Source of the DNA: Ephydatia muelleri
Lineage: Eukaryota > Porifera > Demospongiae > Spongillida > Spongillidae
Assembly: GCA_013339895.1 (NCBI GenBank)
Contig: JABACO010000008.1
Location: 8,022,528 to 8,086,527, forward strand
Length of the DNA: 64,000 nt
Direction of reading: 5' to 3'
The position numbers and the translations under genes are program-made. A model generated the notes under the pieces. It was not told the origin of the DNA and did not search any database. It worked only from the letters and a program-made list of their open reading frames with translations. This document shows, one piece after another, positions 13,490-25,444 of the stretch. Each line of letters begins with the position of its first letter. The stretch's first letter is position 1.

Positions 13490-13800
13490 TATACATGATA
13501 CATTTAGGCTTCGAAGCTGATTTATATTCTCTGAGTCCGTTCTACCAATTCTTCCGAACGCCATACGTTGACATGTTAGGAGATTACTCTATATGTATGT
13601 GCTTGTGCTGGCTCGCATCGAATTGTCAAAAACCCGTCGGATGGTAAATTATACTAAAGCGCTCTGCATACTACACACGTTGAATCCATGCATGAAAACA
13701 CGGATCGTTAGCGGTGCAGATAACGAGAAAGTCTTTTTACTTGGATCACGGCCAGCAATAAGCAACTGCTTATCCCCCCCACCCATCATGCAGCTTAAGT
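13490..13800 (+). repeat. Decayed copy of the receptor 5' flank segment
   Basis: The stretch starting GGCTTCGAAGCTGATTTATA (from 13507) and continuing to the GCGCTCTGCATACTAC region matches 3165-3380, 29955-30150, 49455-49640 and 60690-60890. The TATA motif is altered here (ATTATACTAAAGCGC). No receptor gene follows in plus orientation, because the next receptor piece is inverted. Confidence 0.65.
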
Positions 13801-13989
13801 ATTTTTTGGATGGAATATAAAAATATTGTCTGGTGTATACTTAGTCATGGCCAAACGATAACTTTTGATGCACTATTTGATAATAGAGGAGGCATACATG
13901 CTCAACACATCATGGAGTCTGCATGGCCATCAATGCAACACAAAAATATATACATGCTGGTGGAATTTACTTTTAGTTGCAGAGAAATT

Positions 13990-15828
13990 AGTTGCTGATG
14001 TAGTAGTAACTAGGGAGACGTTCATATAAGAGAACATTAATTAACACATCGTATGGAAGTACGTAGTTGTAGCTGATGTGACTTTGAAAATGGAGGTAGA
14101 AATACCTGCATATGTTGTTGAAGGCTTTGATGGCGTCATGACACCATTCAGTGCCAATTGGCATATACCCTATACATGTATAATACCTTAGCACCGATTA
14201 TTGTCATGCAATGCAAAAGTTGTGTTGTCACTGAATGGATGTATGCATCCATATACATGTAGCCTTGTCTACAGAACTTACATGTACTATGCTGTGCCCA
14301 TGCTTTGTTTGCTGTAACTAATTTAATTCAGAATAATAATGAATTCACTCGAGCTAGAGGGCTCACAGTGCACAATTAGCTTTGGTGTAAGTGTCATTCA
14401 TAATCTACTGTAAATGCAGACACATATTAATGCATTCATCATAAGATGCATTGTTGCAGCCTGTACATAGGCAAAGATTGATATCTATATATAAAACTTG
14501 TGGCATTACACCTTGTGGTATGTCTTGAAAAAAAGTATCCAACTTGCACTATATTGCCTGATGAATGCAACTGGATATTTAAGTTTAATTTGGACTTTAG
14601 GCAAATGCACTTGGTTTCAGATGATATGTGCATGATAAGCATTGTCAGTTTGTACTCCCTTGCAATACCTATTACATACATATTAATACTGCTGCAGTAA
14701 GATGGTCTTGCAGGGTTGGTCCCATGGTACTGTATGATGTGGTTAGATGTAATCTCCTCAACACCATAGATACTTACTGGTGCAGTTTAACTCATCGGGT
14801 AGAAGTTGGTAACCAGAGTAACAGCTACAGAAATATCTTTGTGTGGCGTCGTTGCATATCTGACCGCACACTCCATTGTTGACCGCACACTCATTCACAT
14901 CTGCTGGAAGGAAGATGGTGTATAGAGGAGGGGTAGGGTTAGAGGCAACAGTACTTGCTTAATTGAACCCAAGTAGTAGAGCTCCTAACACCTAGTTTCA
15001 AGGGTGCCCTACTTACCAATGCTGACATGCAGCGTGGTGTTAGCAATATAGTGTTGTACTCAGTCGCATCAAGGGTGTCTGCCATGGACCCATTTGGCCC
15101 ACACATAGGGTTGGTCCCAGAGTTAGCTCTGAGCACACTGGCACCTGTCACACTGAAGGCGACCATGGCCTGGTACTTCATGTTCCTTAGACAGACAGCC
15201 AGTACGTCCTGAGGCTGTACCGCATACCGTTGGGACTGGGAATGGGAATATGGTCGCAGACGTAGGCGATTGACAGGTTCCGGGTTGCAGCGTAGGTAAC
15301 AACTGACCGACATGACGATAGTTTGATCCGTTGGTGGGGCGATAGATAGCAAAGTAGGAGGTCATCGTTGCGTTAGAATTGGCGCTATAGTAACACACGT
15401 TCCATCTCGTGATGTTGCCAGGACAGCTGGCTGCATTTCTAATGTTCATGTAGAGGCCATTGCCCTGGTTACTTGCGGCCGTAGTCTGAATAAGGTTGTT
15501 TCCAAAAATGTTACATGTCGCGGGGGAGCAGTGTGGACTGTAGTTATGGCACGTCAGTATGTGTGAGTGTATGAAGTTTTGCATGTCATGGAAGTGTGTG
15601 TGGTGTACATGCACACCGGAACATGTACACATTTTTTGTCATGCATGTTATTATATTTCATGGTGTGGTGTATATGCGCATGCGTATTGTGTGTATGTTT
15701 TTTATTTATTTTTGCACACGTACCTGTATGCGATGAGAAGGAAAGACACTAACTATCCAGATGCTCGTCTCACATTTACCTGCAAGCTGGCAAAATACAA
15801 AAACAAAGATGATCCCGGGCACTTTCAT
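13990..15828 (-). pseudogene. Receptor ectodomain pseudogene B (inverted, no TM or kinase)
   Basis: Same exon plan as the intact receptors, on the minus strand. Exon 1 is 15828-15780 ([16 protein letters not shown], open, phase 1). Exon 2 is 15537-15017, 521 nt against 507 in the intact copies, with at least one frameshift after SNYRHVG near 15300, where the frame changes before [13 protein letters not shown]. Exon 3 is an open cbEGF at 14900-14778 of the normal 123 nt. One stalk mini-exon relic lies near 14110-14060. No membrane or kinase exon follows. Its upstream DNA (15829 to about 16220) matches the flank of pseudogene F. Confidence 0.8.
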
Positions 15829-16953
15829 CTTATGAAGGCGGATGACTGAAAGATAGCGGAAATGACTCATTAAGGGCACAGGGATGAACGGAGTGCATTG
15901 CCCTTGTGAGGAGTAGTTGTGTTACAAAGTGTGATTTTTCCTGACATACAGCTAGTCCCAAAAGCCCTAACCTATACCATCCCTTCTTCACCACTGACCA
16001 CTAAATCACCACTTCTAACCCACTATCCCCCTCTCCCTTCATGCACGAGACAACATTTATCTTCTGTATTTGCACATCATCAAAACGCTTGGGAAAAAAA
16101 AAATTGGAGGTTTATCGGACCGGATCGATGACACATGGAGCACACACCGCCGAGCCAGCACACACAACAGATTGTTAGCGCATCGCCATATGCATGTATA
16201 AGCGATGTGCACGGCGCGACAGTGTACCGTATGCAGCCTTGTATATTGCACCCATACTAATCGATACTCGTCTGCACTCGACACGTGGGCAGTTTTTCAT
16301 ACGTCACGAATGCGGCGCCATGTATACGTCTCAGAACGAACACTTCGCTTATACGTATGATATCGCGGTCTGCATATGGATTCAGTATATTCGTCATCAC
16401 CTGTCTGCATACTTCAGATGAACGCGTGCAGACTCTGTACACGTCATGTATTCGAGTCGTTTCAAATCCATTTTCTGTTCTGCATACTTGAAGGCTAGTG
16501 CTTAAACCCTGAACCACGCCAGCAATAATTCAGAATTTAACGGCAAACTTTAATCAAATTACAGCTGAAATACAACTTGGTCAAAAAATAAACAGGTATA
16601 GTTCCAAGCTGGCGATCAAAGTCTCCATCACATCCTGCTGATGTAGTTAGAAGGGGACTCTCCGCCTAGCAGAGGCCTCTTGGAAGGCGAGCACGAGCCT
16701 CTACTACTCTCGCGGCGCTTGTCGACGGTTTCCTTACAAGCACACGCTAAAATATTACAGAGGTTATGCACAAAGAACTCAGCATTTACTTACTCTCTGA
16801 CCGCGGTGGTAGCTAGCTTATGCTTTACAATGCTATCGTCGTCATCCCCTTGGTTGGCCATGCAGCGAAACGTTTTCATTTGGCCGTAGTACACCCTGGC
16901 GTCGGATCAAGAGCTGTGGTCAGAAATGAAAGTCATAGCATGCCTACTCTGTA
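15829..16953 (-). other. 5' flank of pseudogene B, then unassigned DNA
   Basis: Read on the minus strand, 15829-16220 aligns with 61380-61085 in front of pseudogene F, including the AAGCGTTTTGATGATGTGCA segment. From about 16300 to 16953 I recognise no gene or repeat. The homologous flank resumes in the same orientation at 27313, after the Tigger-bounded block. Confidence 0.5.
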
Positions 16954-17013
16954 CAGTGGGTGTTCGATTATAAGACCACCCGATTATAAGACCATAAAGT
17001 GCCGCTATCGATG
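16954..17013 (+). repeat. Left Tigger/pogo terminal inverted repeat
   Basis: It begins CAGTGGGTGTTCGATTATAA, preceded by TA, and contains two TTATAAGACCA units. The reverse complement of all 60 bases recurs at 27250-27309, followed by TA. TA flanks and a CAGT start fit pogo/Tigger elements. Confidence 0.85.
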
Positions 17014-17114
17014 TTAGAATTTACCTAAATGCAATTAAGGCCACAATGATTATGATATGAATATTTGATTCTAAATATTCGCGTTTTTTTGGCGGGTTTG
17101 TCAGTGTGTGTAGT

Positions 17115-18929
17115 ATGGAGACGCCTGGCTCTGCGCCTAAGGCAAAGGCAAAGAGAAAGAAGAACAGCGCTGGCAGCCCAGTAGAAGAGCAAAGAAATGA
17201 ATTTCTTAAAGGTACCAGAAAGGGGAGAAGGGTGCTAGATGTACAGAAAAAGCTTGATGTCATCGAAATGCTTGATAAAGGAAAGACCCAGAGGGAGGTA
17301 GCAGCACAGTTGGGCGTATCAAAAACTCAAGTTTTAAACATTAGTCGCTGCAGAGCAGCGCTATATAAACGTCAACTTACCTCAAAGGTAGCGAAATTTG
17401 GCAAATTTGCGGACATTGACAAGGCTGTATTTGATTGGTTTTGTCGCGTGAGAACACCAGTGGGACTCCGCAAGCCTTTACCCGTATCACTAGCTGCTTT
17501 GCAAGCTCGTGCTTGCCATGAGGCAAGATTAAGAAATGTTCATAACTTCAAAGCGTCAGATGGGTGGGTTAGGCGATGGCGTAAGCGATTTAATGTCCCA
17601 CCAAGTGTTCCCCTCCATGGTGAAGCGGGAGATATTTGTCTGATTGATGCTGAAAAGAAGATGGATGTTTTGCGTTCTCAACTTAGTGAGGGGGGCTATG
17701 CTTTACAGAATATATTTAACATGGACGAAACGGGGCTTTTTTACCGAGCGTTACCTAAGCGGAGTTATGTATTACCAGACGTTGATGTGAGGCAAAAAGG
17801 AAGAGGGACAAAAGCTTTGACTGCTAAGGATCGAGTGACTTTAGTGCTTTGTTGCAATGCTACTGGTACTTGTAAAGTTGCCCCATTGATGATTGGTACA
17901 TCAAAAAATCCCCGCTGTTTCAAAAAACAAAGGCCACCGTTTCCATATACCTCACAGCCCAATGCATGGAGTGATGGAGAACGCTTTAAATTCTGGTTTA
18001 ATGATGTATTCCTACCCTGCATTCGAAAATGGACAGACTCCAAAGTGGCTCTCCTTTTAGATGGGTTCTCTGGCCATTGCAAAGACATTGGTGATCCTAA
18101 GGGTCAAGTCTCAGTTTTGTTTTTCCCACCTAATTTGACCTCAATGTATCAGCCGCTTGACCAAGGCATCATTTCAGCTGTAAAGTGTACTTACAAGTAT
18201 TGTGTTCTGGACAGGTTACTGACAGGCATTGATAAGTATGATGAATTGCACCTAATGGCTAGCCACATTGTAGCTGGATGTCGAGGGCTTGAATACTGCT
18301 TACCTCCAAATCTGCTTGATACAGCTATCATCTGGAAAAAGGCATGGGATGAATTGGACCAATCAGTTATTGTCTCTTGCTGGGTGCACTCTCATTGCCT
18401 TCCTGTTACAGATGAAGCCATTGTGGCAAGTGAACACCGTGACTATCGCAAAGCTACCACTGATAGTATTGTAACAAAAATGTGTGATCAACTGAAGAGT
18501 CTTGACTTGCAATCTGACAGCACTGTTGGTACACTCCAATCAATTGGAATTTTAGATGCAGTCAGTGCTGTGGGGAAAGGGGACACCTCGCTGATGGAGA
18601 AATGGATAGACGTTGAGGATGACCAAGAAGTTGCAGCATCTATTGAATTGCAAGTCCTTGACAAAATTTGTAGTGATTTGGATGAAGCTGCAGTTGAACA
18701 GCCTGATGATGGTGGTGGTGGTGGTGATGATGATGATGATGATGATGATGAAGGTGACAATGGCCTGGAGAAGCCTCCTGTCACCAAAGAATTCAGTGAA
18801 AAAATGTTGTTGGCTGCACGTCAGGCACACTGCATTGCTGGTGAGCTCAACGATCCACAGCTGTTATCCATTGCCAAACAGTTATGGTTGTCTGCACACA
18901 GCAAATTGATCATAGCTGGTAAAGTGTAG
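17115..18929 (+). CDS. Pogo/Tigger-type DDE transposase, complete ORF
   Basis: Intronless ORF of 604 aa from the first ATG (an upstream in-frame GTG at 17106 is not used). It would bind the terminal repeats and cut and paste the element. N-terminal CENP-B-type helix-turn-helix: KKLDVIEMLDKGKTQREVA and QLGVSKTQV (about residues 39-75). A second DNA-binding helix segment carries DGWVRRWRKRFNV. The DDE core has FNMDETGLFYR (first Asp), LLLDGFSGH (second Asp) and PPNLTSMYQPLDQGII (third Asp). A low-complexity GGGG-DDDDDDDD tract sits near residue 540. It lies about 100 bp inside the left TIR. No premature stop is seen, so the enzyme could be functional, although no matching right TIR occurs within the next 8 kb. 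Confidence 0.9.
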   Translation: METPGSAPKAKAKRKKNSAGSPVEEQRNEFLKGTRKGRRVLDVQKKLDVIEMLDKGKTQREVAAQLGVSKTQVLNISRCRAALYKRQLTSKVAKFGKFADIDKAVFDWFCRVRTPVGLRKPLPVSLAALQARACHEARLRNVHNFKASDGWVRRWRKRFNVPPSVPLHGEAGDICLIDAEKKMDVLRSQLSEGGYALQNIFNMDETGLFYRALPKRSYVLPDVDVRQKGRGTKALTAKDRVTLVLCCNATGTCKVAPLMIGTSKNPRCFKKQRPPFPYTSQPNAWSDGERFKFWFNDVFLPCIRKWTDSKVALLLDGFSGHCKDIGDPKGQVSVLFFPPNLTSMYQPLDQGIISAVKCTYKYCVLDRLLTGIDKYDELHLMASHIVAGCRGLEYCLPPNLLDTAIIWKKAWDELDQSVIVSCWVHSHCLPVTDEAIVASEHRDYRKATTDSIVTKMCDQLKSLDLQSDSTVGTLQSIGILDAVSAVGKGDTSLMEKWIDVEDDQEVAASIELQVLDKICSDLDEAAVEQPDDGGGGGDDDDDDDDEGDNGLEKPPVTKEFSEKMLLAARQAHCIAGELNDPQLLSIAKQLWLSAHSKLIIAGKV

Positions 18930-19840
18930 CTCTCTTGAACATATACCACAACAACTTTGTATTGCTGTCTTGTGCTAGTTTGGGGACCAGCCCATAAATA
19001 TGTTGGTCCCTATACTAGTTTCATTTTGTTCATTTATGGTTGAATATGTTATCACGTGTGCAGGTGAATGTGGGATCAGGTCTCTATGCATGTATAGGGT
19101 AGGAACGTACAAAGGTCTTTATTTCAAGCGAGACCGACCTATATAAGCACATGCAATGCGTTGATGATTGGCCGACCGGCGACCATGCATGCACAGCACC
19201 ATCCTCAATCTCGTAATTTGTAGCAATGTAACGAAAGATTTGTAATATGGTGGTATCGATCGATTGATACAAACGTTTGCGATCGAGCTTATGCAGTTAT
19301 TTAAAAAGTTATGTCGCCATATGGAGAAATGGCCCATACATAGGCGGTCATCTTGCTTTTTTTTTTCAAATTGAATTTCAAACACGTTTATAATTTACAA
19401 TAAATCAGACTGATTGTGAATCTGTGCTTTATAAGATTATACCATTAACCATTCGTAAACTACAATCAAGACAGAAATTTAATTTCTACCGCGCATAATT
19501 TATTCATAAACGAAGTAGTCACTACGTAATACCTTGCGTCATCTTAGAATAAAGCTATAATTATTAAAATTATGTCGGCTAGCTAGTAGTGGTTATACGT
19601 TAACGGTTATAAACTTTAATGACTGTAACGTAACTATCGATCAATAAATTTGAATTACAATTACAATTGAATCGATACACAAATTAAATTATCGGCTATG
19701 GGGCGTCACTTGCACTGGAGATGTGGAGCGCATCAATTAGGCACAATGATGCATGCAGGGATCGAACTATTCATGCTTTCATCTTCTGAGACGCAGGTGT
19801 TATGGTGAGTATACTATGTGAATTTAGTAGCGTAGGGTAT
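18930..19840. other. AT-rich non-coding DNA after the Tigger ORF
   Basis: No gene, splice-consistent exon or recognisable repeat was found. In particular the expected right Tigger end (CTTATAATCGAACACCC) is not here. Confidence 0.5.
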
Positions 19841-19879
19841 GTTCGGCAGTGGGTAGTTTTCGGCCCTACATGTATGTGC

Positions 19880-20215
19880 ATATCTTGGAAGTAGTAGATA
19901 TGGCCTTCTCCCTATACTAGTACAGTTGGCCATCTCTCTATAATTGTGCACATCTCCTTGTACAGTGTACTGTAACCAGTGGTAGCCTTCTCCCTTTACT
20001 CCCGAACCGTTAATTGCCCGTCTCCTTATACTGTTGGTCTTCTTCCTTTATTGTTAGACTGGTGGCCTTCTCCCTGTAATGCTGGTCTTCTCCCTATACT
20101 GTTCGCCTTCTCCCTATATACTGTTGGCCTTCTCCCTATACTGTTGGCCTTATCCCTATTCTGTTGGCCTTGTTGAGTGTGGATATGGTATACTGTTGGC
20201 CTTCTCAAATTAGGG
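19880..20215. repeat. Minisatellite with CCTTCTCCCTATACTGTTGG units
   Basis: About fifteen degenerate copies of a roughly 20-bp unit; the most regular stretch is 20050-20165. It lies directly before the usherin-like relic. Confidence 0.8.
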
Positions 20216-20666
20216 GCAAACCAGGGGGTGGATAGGGGGTGAGAGTGGTAAATCCCTGCCCTGTCCAATACCATACACTGTATATGGACTACAACTGTTT
20301 ACAGCGTACAACCTGGTACAGGCCTGCACATCCGGTGGGTGTGGCCAAAGCAACTCCAGCAGGTTGAAGACATTACAAGCCATGCCCACATCCCAGGCTG
20401 CTCCCAATGTTACTGCTCTGAACGCTGTGACTGCACTGTCCAATCCAAACGGCCTGCTGATCCAGTATGATGTGTGGGATGGGGGGGGGGGGGCACCTTT
20501 CTTGGGGAAACCCCACCCTTTGGAAGTCCGATTATTATATATACCCCACCCCCCCCCCCCGATTTACTGTGAACACGACTTGTATTTGTAGCCCCGCTCA
20601 CGCCTCATGCTGTGTAAGTACATGTAGGTGCCACACCCCCTGTATTGCAATGAAAATCAATGTGAG

Positions 20667-20670
<4 letters not shown>

Positions 20671-20750
<80 letters not shown>
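20671..20750. repeat. (GT)n microsatellite inside the usherin-like relic
   Basis: Pure GT dinucleotides of about 80 bp, lying in what would be an intron between FN3 pieces. Confidence 0.97.
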
Positions 20751-20753
<3 letters not shown>

Positions 20754-21184
20754 CATATGTATTCATGCATACTCACATTCACACATGTATCACTTGCACA
20801 CATACTCACATACATATGCACACTGTTGTGTGTGTGTGTGTGTGTATTTGTGTATGGTTGTCACATCTTGGTCCCTTTCACAGCACTATTGGGGGTTCCA
20901 AGCCCTCAGCTTCTGGCACTCTCCTCTTCTTCTGTCAATGTAATGTAGTTTAACCCCTCAGTTCCCAATGGGATCATCACAGCCTGCAATGTGTAAGCTG
21001 TTTCCGTACTGGGGAACGTCCTTCTCACTACCTCAGTGTCCCGTGGTACATAACCTGCAGCCGTCAACGCAGTACAGCTTTGTGGAAGCAGCATGCACCA
21101 CAGCTGGATGTCAGACTGGTGGTGTTACCAATGTCACAACACTGGATAGTGGTATGTATACGTTGTGTATGTGGACCGTGTGTG

Positions 21185-21186
<2 letters not shown>

Positions 21187-21235
<49 letters not shown>

Positions 21236-21420
21236 TGTTGTGTGTGTGTGTTTGTGTGTTGTGTGTGTGTGTTGTGTTGTGTGTTGTTTGTGTGTGTGTG
21301 TGTTGTGTGTGTTGTGTGTGTGCATGCGTGTGTGTGTGTGTGTGCATGGGCACATGTGTATGTGTGTGTGGGGGTGTGTATTTACATGTATGTGTGTGGA
21401 TGTTGTTTGTGTTGCAGGTA
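21187..21420. repeat. Complex TG-rich microsatellite
   Basis: TG runs interrupted by TTG and TATG variants. It sits in the presumed intron after the VTTLDS end of an FN3 exon. Overlapping Cys-Val frames are artefacts. Confidence 0.95.
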
Positions 21421-22680
21421 CATGTACATGTGTATGATTTGGTGTTGTAGGTACATGTTTTATGGCCTTCTCTTCTTGCCTTGCGTAAAGAAAATGGCAG
21501 TCATCATTCAGTTTGTACACTTAGCAGACACAAGCAGCATTTGCATGCATGTGTGCCATGTGCACATGATGTGTGTGTGGGTTATGTGTTATGTGTTCAA
21601 TTATATTCAACAAAGCCCGAAGTGGTCATTGACAACCACTTTGTATCTTTCTCACACCCTTAGCACCTGTGGGCCAAGCTCCCCCCTCATCCCCTCTTCC
21701 ATGTCCCTCCAATGGAATGCTTCCCTCCAACCCGACTATGTCATCACTGCCTACACCTTGCACCATCGAGTCCCCAGCCTTAAGTCCCAGTCAGATATGT
21801 GGGGACCTCCTTCGACGGTAGGGGCCTGGCTACATTCAGCGGGCACATGTTCCTTTGTGGTTTTATTAACCAGGCCACAGTCCAGTTCCATACCTACAAC
21901 CCCAGCGGCATTCTCTTCCACCAGATCAACAGTGTAGTGACTGACTTCCTGGGAGTGAAGCTTCATGGCGGGTTGCCATGGTTAATATTTGATGTGGGCT
22001 CTGGACCAGCTGTCGTTGTATCCAACAGTACCAGAACCTTCACGATGGTCAATGGCACACTGTGAGCTTCAGAACTCATCGGTCATGTTGAGCTTGTACG
22101 TCGGTGCGAGTGTGGTGCAGTCCCCTCCTGTAACCTCTGTGATGGCCAGGGGTACGTGGTACTGATTGAGCCGGCCTCCAATACCTTCTACGTCACCGTG
22201 GATACGGTGCACATGGCAGCCATCACTGCCGACCATGAAAGTCTACTTTGAGGGATTTCCCAGCACGACGAGCAGATATGGCATTGCAACCCCTTACAGC
22301 ATGTGTCTTATCCCCTCCTGAATGGTACCTCGGTGCGTGTGATTGTGTGTCACTGACTGTGTATACATGTACATGTACTGTATGTGTGATGTCATTGTGT
22401 GCATGTGATGTCATCCTCTTCCCCCTCCTTCCCCCAGCACCGGTATGGATTTGATGCTGTGTCGGTGCAGAATGTGGGCTCCACCTACATCATTGTGTCT
22501 TGGGACTTGCCAACTCACAGTAATGGCATCCTTATCAACTTTAGTTTGTATTGCAATGGTGCTCTGGCGGGTGTCCTGCCCCTTACTGTGATCAACTACA
22601 ACACCACCGGCCTCCTCCCCTTCACTTTGTACATGTACATGTATGTCTTCTCTGCTACTGTGTGCAACATGCGCAAATAA

Positions 22681-23465
22681 CAGTGTGCATGGTACATGTA
22701 TATGATCTGTGCTCAGTATGTTATCTGTTGGACAGGCCCTCCAGTCACGCCCGCAGGCACTGCACTCCAGTTGGAATGGGCGTCAACAGTGCTGCAGGCA
22801 GCCTGCCCAGGTACATTGTGTACAGTGTACACTTCAATCACTTAGTTTGTGTTCCATCTTTCTTTGCTCTTATCCCTCTCTCCTCCCTTTCTTTCTCTCC
22901 TGTCCCTCCCTCCCTCACTTTCTCCCTCCCTCCCTCCCTCCCTCGCCCTCCCTCCCTCCCTCCCTCCCTCCCTCACCCTCCCTCCTCCTCCCCCTCCCCC
23001 TCCCCCTCCCTCCCCCTCCCCCTCCCTCCCTCCCTCCCCCTCCCCCTCCCTCCCTCCCTCCCCCTCCCCCTCCCTCACTCCCTCTCTCCTGTCCTCCTGT
23101 AGTCATGTACATGTACACCAGCAGGGACATCACTGGCAAAATTACACATACCATTTATCCTCCCTGTACTGACTTGTTGGAGTCATGAATGTTTGGGGCA
23201 GTATGCTCCACTAGCAGAGCGGAGAGTTGTAGGAGAAGGGTGTAGTGTAGCCATGTACTATTAGCATTGAAATATTACTTCTTAGGTACTGTTGTTTATG
23301 TTGGCCTTGGGGCCTGACCGCTACCACAAAACCCACAAGGGCAGTCCAAGGTGTACACAACCATTGTCCTGGCTAAAATGAATAGCATCTTGTGAGCTGT
23401 GTATACTGACCTTCACTTGATTGGCAGATATACCTTTACATGAAGATTGGGATTTCTTGTGAAGG

Positions 23466-23532
<67 letters not shown>

Positions 23533-24823
23533 GTGGTAATGCCTGTGGTTATCTTATCTCACATCCATGGGAGGTGCTACACCTCTATGTAATGGGCACT
23601 ATCTCTGTGTACATAGGCACAAGTGCTTCCATACACTCTTTGACTTGTTGAAATATGGGTTGATGTTGAAGTACTTAAAATGTTATGTGCTCTTCCCTAG
23701 ACCCTATGGAGGAGCTTACAGCCACTCCCCCATACCCCAGCTGGAGCAGGACGTGGACATGGGTCATTTGTTCCTCCCCCCCCCCCCCCCCCCACAAACT
23801 GGAAATCCTGGATCCATCACTGAAATTGAATGTACTCTTTTGTCAGGATCAGCTGAACAGGATGCCCTTACAATGAAAGAGTCACCCCTCAAAAACTTGA
23901 TACCTTTCTTCCTAAGGCCACACCCATCATGGGGGTGGTTGCAAAATGACTAACAGTTTTTGCTGCCTCTATCTTTGGTTTCTGTATCAGTCCCTGCACC
24001 ATCATTTTTTATTAAAATGCTTGACCCTTGCACCCACAACGTACATGTATGTGCTTGTTTACTCATTGTTACATATATGTGATTCAATGGCTGGGCACTG
24101 GACAACATCACCACCCTGTTTACAGGTAGTACACAAAGAACATGAGGAGCCTCTAGCCGTGTCCATCCCTAGCCACCATTGGATGGAGAATTACAGTTCA
24201 TTGGGTTCAAAGTTCAGGTCAAGACTAGGAGGTGTGACCAGTAGCCAGGATGCAGCATGAGGTGCTGACACAGAGAGCAGCCAAGCCTTGTCAGCAGGTG
24301 ATGATGCTTTCAACAACAATGAGACTGGGTCCTCTAGTTTCTTTGACAGTACCCTTTGGTGGACGGGTGAGGCTGTGATAGCATCCACAGATATTACTTC
24401 AGACAGGGAGATTATGCCTTATATTTGTGTCCCATAAAACAAACATCAGTCCTAACAAGATCTTTTTATCACCTTTGGAAGCAATTCATTACTTAAAATA
24501 AAAGCTTACATATAATTAAGTGGCCAGAAAGCAATAGGCCTGTGGTGAAGTACTGAAATGACCACAATTAAGCACACACTAATGTATCATTAACTCCAAT
24601 ACTCCTAAATCAAAGTTCAACTTGACTGTGACCTATTTTACATCTTGCAGCACTCTTTCAGGCGGGAGCATGCCGAATAGTTCAAGAGAGTTGACACTGA
24701 ATCACCAACATGGTTCTTCCATCAGTGAGTCCCTACAAGGCTGAGAAGACATGAAGGTCAAGAACATAGAATTTTCACATACATACATGTACATACACCT
24801 ACATGTATGCACACATATTTATA
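22681..24823 (+). other. Decayed 3' part of the usherin-like gene, and spacer
   Basis: A frame near 22736 (PPVTPAGTALQ) could start another FN3. After the pyrimidine tract and a (GT)n array (23469-23530), two open pieces at about 24120-24258 (VVHKEHEEPLAVSIP) and 24255-24437 (ETGSSSFFDSTLWW) might be cytoplasmic tail exons, but they are not recognisable on their own. Nothing is clear in 24440-24823. Confidence 0.25.
22885..23090. repeat. Polypyrimidine (CCCTCCCT)n tract
   Basis: About 200 bp of almost pure C and T on the plus strand with many CCCTCCC units. The minus strand is G-rich and could form triplex or G-quadruplex structures. Confidence 0.95.
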
Positions 24824-25379
24824 TATATGGGACAGTTTCCACAAAATTGCCCATCAAAATTCCCTTGCGTTTGAATCGCTATAACTTCCAAACGGTTAAG
24901 GCTATTGACTTCTTATTCTCAACACTTCATACTAAACCATTTCTGTATGGTGAAATACGTTTTGGGGTATTGTAATGTATGATACCCCACTAGGTTCAAA
25001 CCCGCCAAATACCTTTCAGTTCTCCTATAATCAAATCACTTTTAAAATTCGGTTTGTGGGTACAGAGGTTCCTGTACCTATCGCGGCAAACTGTGTCCCG
25101 CCATATCAAGCGGGAAAATGTGCACCTCTCTATTTACAAACCGAATTTGAAGCGATTTGATTACTCCTACTAAGTTTGAACCCGGTGGGGTATTGGACGT
25201 TGCGATACTTGCACAGAGCAAGTGCAAGGCCCCAAAATGTATGAAGTGTTGAAAATAGGAAGTCGATAGCGTTAATCATTCGGAAGTTATAATGATTCAA
25301 ACGCAAAGAATTTTTATACCATTTTATACATTCATGTATTATATGCGATGGGCCGTTTTCATGGAAACTGTCCCATATA
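24824..25379. mobile_element. Fold-back element, about 556 bp
   Basis: The outer ends are inverted copies (TATATGGGACAGTTTCCA against GGAAACTGTCCCATATA) and inverted similarity continues through arms of about 240 bp, for example GGGGTATTGTAATGT against the GGGGTATTGGACG side. The arms match DNA at 32983-33472 and 670-960. There is no ORF. Confidence 0.8.
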
Positions 25380-25444
25380 CATGTACATGCATGTACATAC
25401 ACATATGGGGCAGAGAAAACATGGTAGTTTTCAAATGTTATAGT

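Larger units (their letters stand above)
20282..22680 (+). pseudogene. Usherin-like (USH2A family) FN3/LamG gene relic
   Basis: Usherins are very large membrane or matrix proteins of FN3 and LamG domains. Pieces in order: the end of one FN3 and start of the next at 20300-20475 (VQACTSGGCGQSN, then NPNGLLIQYDV); an FN3 at 20890-21150 (VPNGII broken by a frameshift, then QYSFVEAACTTAGC); an FN3 start at 21660-21770 (SMSLQWNAS, PDYVITAYTL); a LamG at 21800-22090 (YVGTSFDGRGLATFSG; DGQWHTVSF in a shifted frame); a second LamG-like piece at 22140-22240 (NTFYVTVDTV); and an open FN3 at 22437-22640 (YIIVSWDLP, NGILINFSLY, TTGLLPFTLY). FN3-LamG-LamG-FN3 matches usherin order. Several frameshifts and stops show decay, unless the assembly is poor here. 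Confidence 0.65.

Noticed and set aside
17106..17114. GTG as start of the Tigger transposase
   Set aside because: A eukaryotic gene is expected to start at the in-frame ATG at 17115.
22842..23188. Pro/Ser/Leu-rich and Gly/Glu-rich ORFs
   Set aside because: Artefacts of the polypyrimidine tract.
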